From the NCBI GenBank assembly GCA_900550815.1, contig URTW01000020.1, forward strand, positions 1-17,622: a DNA stretch of 17,622 nucleotides, read 5' to 3'. Below are positions 1 through 5,765 of the stretch, piece by piece (the first letter of the stretch is position 1; each line of letters begins with the position of its first letter). The notes under the pieces were generated by a model that was given only the letters and a program-made list of their open reading frames with translations, made no database searches and was not told the origin of the DNA. Both the position numbers and the translations under genes were made by a program. Origin of the DNA: an uncultured Collinsella sp. Lineage in GTDB: Bacteria; Actinomycetota; Coriobacteriia; Coriobacteriales; Coriobacteriaceae.

Positions 1-1
1 C

Positions 2-244
2 GCCGTCGCGCTCGAGGCGGGGTGTGTCTACGGGCGCTTCGGCGAAATCGTCGCCGGGAAGGCTATGCTCATCTGTATCGTCACTGGCACCGCCTGCCCC
101 AGCTCGGGCTCGGTTGAGCTGTTCGGCGAGCGCGGCGGGCGCGGGCTTGCCGCCGCCCGGAGGCGTATGGGCTACATGCCCGACGCGAGCTCGGCCTACC
201 CGGGGCTCTCTGCGCGGGAGAATGGGTTTGCAACGGTAGCTTAA
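2..244 (+). pseudogene. ABC transporter ATP-binding protein remnant
   Basis: The frame starting at base 2 enters from outside the window and stops at TAA 242-244 after about 80 codons. It aligns with the first third of an ABC ATPase: a degraded P-loop region, then VTGTACPSSGSVELFGE (the usual stretch after Walker A), then MGYMPDASSAYPGLSAREN, which resembles the Q-loop neighbourhood. The P-loop reads GEIVAGKAM, so the Ser/Thr after GK that coordinates Mg-ATP is Ala. The Q-loop glutamine is not visible, and signature, Walker B and H-loop are all missing because the frame ends just after AREN with unrelated residues. Composition is very GC-rich. I infer a dead gene fragment. The 5' part lies outside the window, so only the 3' truncation is seen directly. 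Confidence 0.65.
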
Positions 245-251
245 ACATTTT

Positions 252-299
252 TTACAGGGACAGCCCTGCGTTCCTGAACTCAACTGGGCTCATGTAGAC
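252..299 (-). pseudogene. possible transposase C-terminal tail remnant
   Basis: On the minus strand the last codons before TAA (254-252) encode VYMSPVEFRNAGLSL. The MSPVEFR-type ending resembles the C-terminus of IS3-family OrfB transposases, which often end in a (T/S)PVE(Y/F)R motif a few residues before the stop. Only about 15 residues support this, no inverted repeats or upstream rve domain are visible, and the upstream frame is unrecognisable. It lies beside the truncated ABC gene and overlaps the short frame at 280-393 in another reading frame, consistent with an insertion/deletion scar. It could be a chance match. Confidence 0.25.
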
Positions 300-393
300 C
301 AGTGTCGAAGGGGCAGTCGCCCCAGTCCGCGTACCAGACCTGTGTGCCGCCGAGGGAATACTTCCTCCAGTAGGGCCAGTGCGGGACGTCCAT
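280..393 (-). CDS. short 37-residue ORF, possibly a truncated gene
   Basis: An ATG at 393 follows a good ribosome-binding site (GGAAGAGAGG just upstream on the minus strand), 20 nt after the stop of the PH-domain gene, so it looks translationally placed in the same transcript. The product starts MDVPHWPYWRKYSLGGTQVW, is rich in Trp and Tyr, and ends at a TGA at 280. I do not recognise a family. The good start and abrupt end near the transposase-like tail suggest the N-terminus of a longer gene cut by a rearrangement, but a genuine small protein cannot be excluded. Confidence 0.35.
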   Translation of the reverse strand: MDVPHWPYWRKYSLGGTQVWYADWGDCPFDTGLHEPS

Positions 394-413
394 CCTCTCT
401 TCCTTTCGGGGCG

Positions 414-863
414 TCAGGCGCCGGGCCCAAGGCCGCACCTGCGCCCCAGCTCCGCCACGAGGGCGTCGTTGTCTCTGACCGAGACGATGGCGTCGCCGTC
501 GTAGGGCGCCTCGATGTAGACGCGGTCGAGCGAGTTGGCCGTCCCCGCCCAGAGCGTCCTGGTGCGTCGGACGCCCCGCACGTGGGCGTAGGGTATCACC
601 GAACGCGTCCTAGCGTACACGACGACGAGGCGGTCGCCGTAGAGCTCGAGGCGATTGCTGCGGACGGGAAGGGCAGCCAGGGCCACGAGGGCCGGGATGG
701 GCAGCAGCGCGAGCCAGCCCCATAGGAGCGCGGGACTCGAGCTCAGGAAACACGCGATACACGCCGCGGATAAACCGCCCGCCACAATCACCATGGCCGC
801 TATGAACCACGGGTCTGTCCTGCCGGGGAACACCCGCTCCGGCCGCTCGCCCTTCTCACCCAT
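414..863 (-). CDS. small membrane protein with YyaB-like bacterial PH domain
   Basis: A 149-residue protein with start ATG at 863, chosen because GGAAGGG sits about 5 nt upstream; a longer in-frame start near 950 has no comparable site. Residues about 19-64 form two hydrophobic membrane segments separated by a short turn. The rest is soluble and matches the bPH_4 (YyaB-like) pattern: a strand with LYGDRLVVVYARTRSVIPYA, then the hallmark ANSLDRVYIEAPYDGDAIVS and a final DNDALVAEL helix. Such proteins are membrane-anchored and of unknown biochemical role. The gene is GC-rich (heavy G/C at wobble positions) and lies in a zone of broken genes, yet has no internal stop or frameshift, so I treat it as intact. 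Confidence 0.65.
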   Translation of the reverse strand: MGEKGERPERVFPGRTDPWFIAAMVIVAGGLSAACIACFLSSSPALLWGWLALLPIPALVALAALPVRSNRLELYGDRLVVVYARTRSVIPYAHVRGVRRTRTLWAGTANSLDRVYIEAPYDGDAIVSVRDNDALVAELGRRCGLGPGA

Positions 864-961
864 TACGGCCCTTCCGTCTCTTGCACCCCTCCCGGAACTG
901 TCCGCATCAGTATAGCCAATGCTTTTTCTGATTTGTTGAGAAGTCGGCATTTGGGGGCATT

Positions 962-1243
962 TTGGATAGCGAACAGTTCAAACAAGAAGCTGAGAAAATA
1001 GAACAAAGCCTGAGTGCCTTGAGAGTCGCCGAGCGCAATGCAGTGATTCCCTTTATGAACGGCGACTTTATCCAATGGGATCTATATCTGGCATCCTCCT
1101 CTGAGTATGCGATGAGACTGATAGACGGATTCATCTCCATGCTCGGGTCGAGGAATCTTGTTTGCGTCGCCCAGCTTCTCCGCGCACAGATTGGAGTCTG
1201 CCTGCGGACATTCGCGTTATTCGCCGCCGAAGACCGGGATGAC
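962..1243 (+). pseudogene. truncated uncharacterised protein, N-terminal part only
   Basis: Starting at a TTG (962) with a GGGGG run 4 nt upstream, about 94 residues read like a real helical protein: MDSEQFKQEAEKIEQSLSAL at the start and QLLRAQIGVCLRTFALFAAE toward the end. After DRDDF (near 1243) the frame turns into Arg/Ser-rich sequence that is simply the antisense of the arginase-like remnant on the other strand. Coding character therefore ends at about 1243, where two genes have been joined head-on. The family is not recognised; the helical make-up recalls proteins found beside defence or mobile loci, but that is only an impression. The TTG start with a mediocre ribosome-binding site leaves the N-terminus uncertain. 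Confidence 0.45.
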
Positions 1244-1568
1244 TTTCTCCCAAAAGGCTGCCAAGTACCATGGCGTGAGCGTTGGGGTAGTCATCATTCA
1301 GCGTGGATACATCCGGATGCGCATAGATCCAGACGATTCCAGCGTTCTCGTATTTCCCGTGCAGGTAATCGAAGAGGGCAAGCGACACCATACAGTTGCC
1401 GCCGACGGTCACGACTCTGTCGGGGTTTTCTGCCGTAAGCTTCCTCTGCGCATCCTGAATCCCCGCCAGGACTTCGTCCTCGGCATAGATGCGAACTGCC
1501 TCCCATTTCTCATGTCCAAGTTTTGGGACGCGTTTCACAATGCCGAGTGGGACCCCTGGACAGTCGGA
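1243..1568 (-). pseudogene. arginase/ureohydrolase-family remnant with substituted metal site
   Basis: The minus-strand frame following the kinase stop (near 1568) runs to about 1243 and encodes a clear arginase-fold core: DRVVTVGGNCMVSLALFDYL, then GIVWIYAHPDVST, then YPNAHAMVLGSLLGE. Arginase-family enzymes bind two Mn ions through a GGDH-type motif and a DAHxD motif. Here GGD is GGN and the first Asp of DAHPD is Tyr. The N-terminal strands and the whole C-terminal half (including the second SxDxDxxDP-type ligand motif) are missing; beyond the LLGE the frame continues as non-homologous sequence. An internal GTG at 1538 could initiate, but catalysis is very unlikely. I call it a pseudogene with both ends lost. 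Confidence 0.7.
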
Positions 1569-2708
1569 TCACGTGGTGGCCCCCTTTGAGAGGCTCACGA
1601 GCATGGTGGTCCCGTTCTCGGAACTTGCTTCGACCTCTACCGTGCCACCGTGAAGCGCTGCAATCTCCCAAACGAGCGCTAGTCCGAGTCCTGCGCCGCC
1701 GTATGCCCTGCTGCGGGATTTGTCTAGGCGAAAGAACGGTTGGAAGATGCTCTCACGGTACTGCTTGGGTATTCCCGGGCCCTCATCTTTGACTCGCAGG
1801 AGCACATGGCTGTCGCTGTCGCTGATGGAGACGTTGACAGTCGAGCCGGAGCGGCTGTAACGGATGGCGTTTTCGGTCAAGTTAAACACCAGCCGATAGA
1901 GGAGCGCATCGTTCCCGATTACTAAAGCGTCTCCAGCACAATTGAGGGCTATGCCCTTATTCTCGGCAAGTGGCGCAAGGTCGGTGAGGACCTCTTCGGA
2001 CAAGGGACCAAGTTCAACATCGTCCTCGCAAGGAACGCTGCGGAGCTCACTCATCTCGAGCAACACCTTGGTCATCCGCGACATTCGCTCAGTTTGTTCT
2101 TGTAGCAGGCCGAGCAACTCGGCTGTTTCGGGTTGTAAGTTGGAGCGCTCGGAGACAAACAGTTCGATCTGTGCCTGCATAAGGGCGAGCGGGGTTCGCA
2201 GCTCGTGTGCGGCGTTGCCGGTAAACTGACGCTGTGCAGAGAACCCTTCGCCAAGACGGGCGATCATGTCGTTGAAAGAGGCGCTGCATCGCTGCAGCTC
2301 GGTGGGCACATCTTCACTGAGTCTGATTTCGCTTAGGTTGTCAGGCTGCACACGCTCAACCTGGGCTGCAAAAGCTCGTAGCGGTTTGAGTGCACGGCCG
2401 CTCACAAAGTATGCCAGCACGCCGCCAAGGAGTGTGACTCCAGCCGTGATGCGCCAGGCTGTCGTGCCAAAAGACTCCTGTGCGTCGTTTACGACGATCG
2501 TGACCTCGTCATCGAGGGTCGCTTTCGTTGGGTCGAACGCCTGGGGCGAATCTTCGCCGGTTGCGTTAAAGGCCGAGATGTCACTGCCGATGGCATCCAT
2601 GTAGCGCATGCCCGTATAGCCGACCAGACAGTTCGTCAGCACGCATGCCGCACACGTGAGCAGTGCCGTCATAATCGTTATGCGCCATTGCAGCGAAAGC
2701 CTTTTCAT
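1569..2708 (-). CDS. sensor histidine kinase (HAMP-HisKA-HATPase)
   Basis: A 379-residue membrane kinase that should phosphorylate the regulator encoded just upstream. Segments in order: TM1 about 11-30, a short extracytoplasmic loop of about 55 residues, TM2 about 86-103, a HAMP-like linker starting ALKPLRAF, the dimerisation/phosphoacceptor motif NAAHELRTPLALMQ with His168, N box NLTENAIRYS (Asn280), G1 DEGPGIP, F box IFQPFFRLDKSRS and G2 GGAGLGLALVWEI. All catalytic boxes are present, so it looks functional. Its ATG (2708-2706) overlaps the regulator's TGA in an ATGA arrangement, implying translational coupling. No obvious terminator follows; the arginase-like remnant begins right after the stop. 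The sensed signal cannot be read from the sequence. The short loop is typical of OmpR-partner kinases that sense at or in the membrane. Confidence 0.93.
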   Translation of the reverse strand: MKRLSLQWRITIMTALLTCAACVLTNCLVGYTGMRYMDAIGSDISAFNATGEDSPQAFDPTKATLDDEVTIVVNDAQESFGTTAWRITAGVTLLGGVLAYFVSGRALKPLRAFAAQVERVQPDNLSEIRLSEDVPTELQRCSASFNDMIARLGEGFSAQRQFTGNAAHELRTPLALMQAQIELFVSERSNLQPETAELLGLLQEQTERMSRMTKVLLEMSELRSVPCEDDVELGPLSEEVLTDLAPLAENKGIALNCAGDALVIGNDALLYRLVFNLTENAIRYSRSGSTVNVSISDSDSHVLLRVKDEGPGIPKQYRESIFQPFFRLDKSRSRAYGGAGLGLALVWEIAALHGGTVEVEASSENGTTMLVSLSKGATT

Positions 2709-3379
2709 TCGCTATCCTCCATAACGTAGCCCTCTCCAATCCGATTGCGAATCGGGTCGTATCCCAAAGCGCTGCGCAACTTTTTTCGGAGCGACGAGAT
2801 ATGAACGCGGGTCGCGTTGCTAAAGCTGTTCACGCTGCTATCCCAAACGTGCTCGATAAGCTCCTCTTGGCTTACCGGTCGCCCCTGATTAAGCATCAGA
2901 TATTCCAAGATTCCCGTTTCCTTGCGTGTAAGAGATAGAGCCTCGCTGTCCACGGAAGCGATGCGCGCCTTGGTGTCAAAGCGGAGCTTTCCGCAGGTTA
3001 AAACTATGTCGCTTTGTGTAAAGCGTCTGAGGGTAAGGCTGCGAATCCTTGCCGCAAGCTCGACCAGATGAAACGGCTTGGTGAGGTAATCGTTGGCGCC
3101 GGCATCGAGTCCGGCGACTTTATCGGATACTTCGCCACGCGCGGACAGAATCAGTACCTTGGTCTCGCAGTCGGTTTTCCTAAGTTCCCTGAGCACGGTC
3201 ATGCCGTCGATACGGGGGAGATTGAGGTCGAGTACCACGAGGTCAAAGACTTCGATGCTCAGCAGATCGAGCGCCTTCCGTCCATCGTGGCAGCAGTCGA
3301 CGCTGTATGCCAGGTTTCGCAAGCTGCGTGCGATCGTGTCGCACAGTGCTCGCTCGTCTTCGACGATCAAAATACGCAA
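2705..3379 (-). CDS. OmpR/PhoB-family response regulator
   Basis: A 224-residue two-domain regulator. The receiver domain starts RILIVEDE (acidic pocket), has phosphoacceptor Asp51 in VVLDLNLPRIDG, the conserved Ser in LILSARG and Lys in NDYLTKPF. The C-terminal half is a winged helix with the usual LSLTRKETGILEYLMLNQGR and the RVHISSLRKKL recognition segment. I chose the TTG at 3379 because AAGGAG lies 6 nt before it and the product then begins in the family-typical way. An ATG at 3397 in the same frame would add six residues, but it lacks a good ribosome-binding site and would put AAGGAG inside the gene. It is the first gene of the regulator-kinase pair, divergent from the redox module at 3467, which is a candidate target. 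Confidence 0.92.
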   Translation of the reverse strand: MRILIVEDERALCDTIARSLRNLAYSVDCCHDGRKALDLLSIEVFDLVVLDLNLPRIDGMTVLRELRKTDCETKVLILSARGEVSDKVAGLDAGANDYLTKPFHLVELAARIRSLTLRRFTQSDIVLTCGKLRFDTKARIASVDSEALSLTRKETGILEYLMLNQGRPVSQEELIEHVWDSSVNSFSNATRVHISSLRKKLRSALGYDPIRNRIGEGYVMEDSE

Positions 3380-3466
3380 AACAGTCTCCTTGCACATTCC
3401 AAATCGCGCTTAACACGGATTTTATAGTCGATATGGTCCAATGGTCGCGTAACGAAAGGAGTGGTC

Positions 3467-3616
3467 GTGTTGTTCAAAGCGGTAAAACCCGTGGTACAGG
3501 TCGCTTTGTTGATCGTCGGAATTGCCATGGTGTGCTTTGGCGTTATGCGTGGCGAGGCGGATGCCGTGCTGGCCAAAGCGATTAGGCTGTGCTTGGAGTG
3601 TATCGGAATTGGATAA
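3467..3616 (+). CDS. CD1871A-family small CXXC-containing membrane peptide
   Basis: A 49-residue protein. GAAAGGAG at 3454-3461 lies 5 nt before GTG 3467; a TTG at 3470 is an equally possible start. One hydrophobic helix covers residues about 8-27, followed by MRGEADAVLAKAIRLCLECI and a final GIG. The C-terminal CLECIGIG, with a CXXC pair at Cys42/Cys45, is the signature of the CD1871A-type proteins of anaerobes, which have no known biochemical role and are typically found beside a polyferredoxin membrane protein and a thioredoxin-like protein, as here. The stop overlaps the start of the next gene (TTGGATAA), so the two are probably translationally coupled. The paired cysteines after a membrane helix suggest dithiol redox exchange at the membrane (inference). 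Confidence 0.82.
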   Translation: MLFKAVKPVVQVALLIVGIAMVCFGVMRGEADAVLAKAIRLCLECIGIG

Positions 3617-4511
3617 AAGAGAAAACACTGCGTCGCATGTTTTGGCTCGATTTCGCGGATTCATTCAGGCGGCGGCGACGCTCATCACCAATATTCACCT
3701 GCCAAACTTTGCCAAAGGCGGCATCTATCAGGGCGCGGGAAAAACAGTCTGCGTACCTGGGCTTAATTGCTATTCGTGCCCCGCGGCATCGGGTGCGTGC
3801 CCCATCGGGTCGTTCCAGTCGGTGGTGGGTTCATCCAAGTTCAACTTCTCCTACTACGTTACCGGTACGCTCATTTTGCTCGGCGTGCTGCTGGGACGCT
3901 TTGTATGCGGCTTTCTGTGCCCGTTTGGCTGGCTGCAGGAGCTGCTTCATAAGATTCCCGGCAAAAAGTTCTCCACGCAAAAGCTCAAGCCGCTCACGTA
4001 CATCAAGTACGTCGTGCTGCTGTTTGCCGTGGTGCTGCTGCCCGTCTTGGTGGTTAACGACGTGGGCATGGGCGACCCATTCTTTTGCAAGTACATCTGT
4101 CCGCAGGGTGTGCTCGAGGGCGCCATTCCGCTGGCCATTGCCAATGCCGGCATTCGATCTGCGTTGGGACATCTCTTTACTTGGAAACTTGCCGTTCTCA
4201 TTGCCGTGGTAGTGCTGAGCGTTTTGTTCTACCGCCCCTTCTGCAAATGGATTTGTCCACTCGGCGCATTCTATGCGCTCATGAATAGGGTGTCCCTACT
4301 GGGGATTCAGGTTGACGCGTGCAAATGCGTCTCGTGCGGCAAGTGCTCAAAGGTTTGTCAGATGGACGTTGATGTGGTCCGCGCGCCCAATCATGCCGAA
4401 TGTATCCGGTGCGGAAAGTGCATCGGGGCCTGTCCTGTCGATGCCATCAGCTATCGCTATGGCCTGGATGTGTCGGCGGAAAAGCTTCCCTTGACCGCCG
4501 ATAAAAAGTAA
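3609..4511 (+). CDS. NapH/CcoG-like 4Fe-4S polyferredoxin membrane protein
   Basis: A 300-residue integral membrane iron-sulfur protein. Start TTG 3609 overlaps the previous stop by 8 nt, with GGAG about 10 nt upstream; longer in-frame starts would lie inside the CXXC-peptide gene. An N-terminal cysteine-rich stretch (Cys48, 54, 57, 64) precedes the membrane part, which carries three copies of the CxxxCP(x)xG pattern of the NosR/NapH family: FVCGFLCPFGWLQE, FCKYICPQGVLEG and FCKWICPLGAFYAL. The C-terminus holds two ferredoxin clusters: Cys240/243/246/250 and Cys265/268/271/275. Such proteins move electrons between quinol or cytoplasmic carriers and extracytoplasmic partners. With the flanking CXXC peptide and thioredoxin-like lipoprotein it probably feeds electrons to outside dithiols (inference). 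It has none of the nap, nos or ccoG neighbours, so those names do not apply. Confidence 0.88.
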   Translation: MDKRENTASHVLARFRGFIQAAATLITNIHLPNFAKGGIYQGAGKTVCVPGLNCYSCPAASGACPIGSFQSVVGSSKFNFSYYVTGTLILLGVLLGRFVCGFLCPFGWLQELLHKIPGKKFSTQKLKPLTYIKYVVLLFAVVLLPVLVVNDVGMGDPFFCKYICPQGVLEGAIPLAIANAGIRSALGHLFTWKLAVLIAVVVLSVLFYRPFCKWICPLGAFYALMNRVSLLGIQVDACKCVSCGKCSKVCQMDVDVVRAPNHAECIRCGKCIGACPVDAISYRYGLDVSAEKLPLTADKK

Positions 4512-4540
4512 ACAAGCTTCGACAAAACGGAGGAATGACC

Positions 4541-5512
4541 ATGAAGCTTTCTAAGATTGCGGCCCTGTTTATGGTGCCGGTACTGGCCTTGTGTCTTGTG
4601 GCGTGCTCGGCACCTGGTGGCAATGCGAGCGAATCTGCGAGCTCCGATCCTAAGATCGCAGAACTCACTGCGCAGAAGCCGGCCAATGCCGACGAGGCCG
4701 CCGAGCTGTATGCGAAGCTCATGCAGAAGGAGAACGAGATCTTTTCGAGTGATAACGCGCTGTGGGAAAAGGTATTCAATGCGGCAAATAAAGACTCGGC
4801 AATGATTGAGGACGGCAGCAATTACGGCGATTTCCTGCTCAAGACCATCGACGGCGCCAAGGATGAGTTCACGGCGGATGAGCTCAAGACGCTCAAGGCC
4901 GGTGCACAGCAGATCAAGGAGATCGAGGACAAGCTCGAGAGCTTGGAGAAGGAGTTCCCCGGCTGTGGAAGCACGCCGAGTGCAGGCGAGAGCGTCGACG
5001 CTTCGACCGCTGGCATGACGGCTGGTGCCAATGCTTCGAGCGAGGCGACGAAGTTCCCCAGCTTTACGGGCAAGGACCTGGATGGCAACGACGTGAGTAG
5101 CGACAAGCTGTTCTCTAAGAACAAGGTCACCGTCATGAACTTCTGGTTCACCACTTGCAAGCCGTGCGTGGGCGAGTTGGGCGATCTTGAGAAACTGAAT
5201 CAGGAGCTTGCCAAGAAGGGCGGTCAGGTCGTGGGCGTCAATTCCTTTACGCTCGACGGCAACAAGGGCGAGATTGCAGATGCCAAGGACGTGCTGAGCA
5301 AGAAGGGCGTGACGTATAAGAACATCTGGTTCAAGTCGGATAGCGAGGCCGGTAAGTTTACGTCAAATTTGTTCTCGTTCCCGACAACGTATGTTATCGA
5401 TCAGAATGGCAACATCGTAGGGGATCCAATCGTGGGAGCCATCAGCTCCGCCGAGCAGCGCGCAGCGCTCGACAAGCTTATCGACCAGGCGATTGCGAAT
5501 AGCGAGCAGTAG
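4541..5512 (+). CDS. TlpA/ResA-like thioredoxin-fold lipoprotein
   Basis: A 323-residue secreted lipoprotein. ATG 4541 is preferred over ATG 4535 because GGAGG (4529-4533) is 7 nt from the former and 1 nt from the latter. A lipobox LVAC puts the lipidated Cys at 22. Residues about 35-140 are a helical, charged region (PKIAELTAQKPANADEAAEL onward, with EIEDKLESLEKE coiled-coil character) not found in minimal TlpA proteins. A Ser/Ala/Gly-rich linker (about 143-170) leads to the thioredoxin domain: FPSFTGKDLDGNDVSSDKLF, the redox motif TTCKPCVGE (Cys206/Cys209) and the cis-proline region LFSFPTTYVID. It should act as a membrane-tethered thiol-disulfide oxidoreductase. It lies 29 nt after the polyferredoxin gene and is followed by a strong terminator, so it closes a three-gene transcript. 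The electron path from the ferredoxin protein to this dithiol is inference from context. Confidence 0.88.
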   Translation: MKLSKIAALFMVPVLALCLVACSAPGGNASESASSDPKIAELTAQKPANADEAAELYAKLMQKENEIFSSDNALWEKVFNAANKDSAMIEDGSNYGDFLLKTIDGAKDEFTADELKTLKAGAQQIKEIEDKLESLEKEFPGCGSTPSAGESVDASTAGMTAGANASSEATKFPSFTGKDLDGNDVSSDKLFSKNKVTVMNFWFTTCKPCVGELGDLEKLNQELAKKGGQVVGVNSFTLDGNKGEIADAKDVLSKKGVTYKNIWFKSDSEAGKFTSNLFSFPTTYVIDQNGNIVGDPIVGAISSAEQRAALDKLIDQAIANSEQ

Positions 5513-5591
5513 AAAACGCGTAAAGCATGGCGAGGATCGCGCGCCGCTGTGCGGAGTAGTCCGCTGCCTTTCAAGATAATCTCCACCATAC

Positions 5592-5620
5592 AGAGGTCCC
5601 GCTCGGGACCTCTTCTTTTA
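5592..5620 (+). terminator. rho-independent terminator after the redox module
   Basis: A perfect 9-bp stem AGAGGTCCC / GGGACCTCT (5592-5600 and 5605-5613) with a GCTC tetraloop is followed by TCTTTTA. It lies 80 nt after the lipoprotein stop and ends the 3467-5512 transcript before the ABC gene. Confidence 0.85.
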
Positions 5621-5765
5621 GGCGCCGTCCCGTTCGTTTTTGGCGCGGTTCGTTACATTCCTCACTGGCGCCGGCAAAAAATGGGGATAGAGTAGGACAA
5701 ACGCGTCGAATACGAACGGCGGAGGAGAGCGGGTGAACGTGCCCGCGCAGGAGAGGTTGCCGTCC

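Noticed and set aside
1131..1538. A complete arginase-family gene starting at the GTG 1538
   Set aside because: It lacks the N-terminal strands and the C-terminal half, and two metal-site residues are replaced, so it is listed as a remnant.
3522..3608. Extending the polyferredoxin gene to the ATG at 3522
   Set aside because: That extension overlaps most of the CXXC-peptide gene, reads as Arg/Cys/Trp-rich noise and has no ribosome-binding site. The TTG at 3609 gives a sensible overlap.
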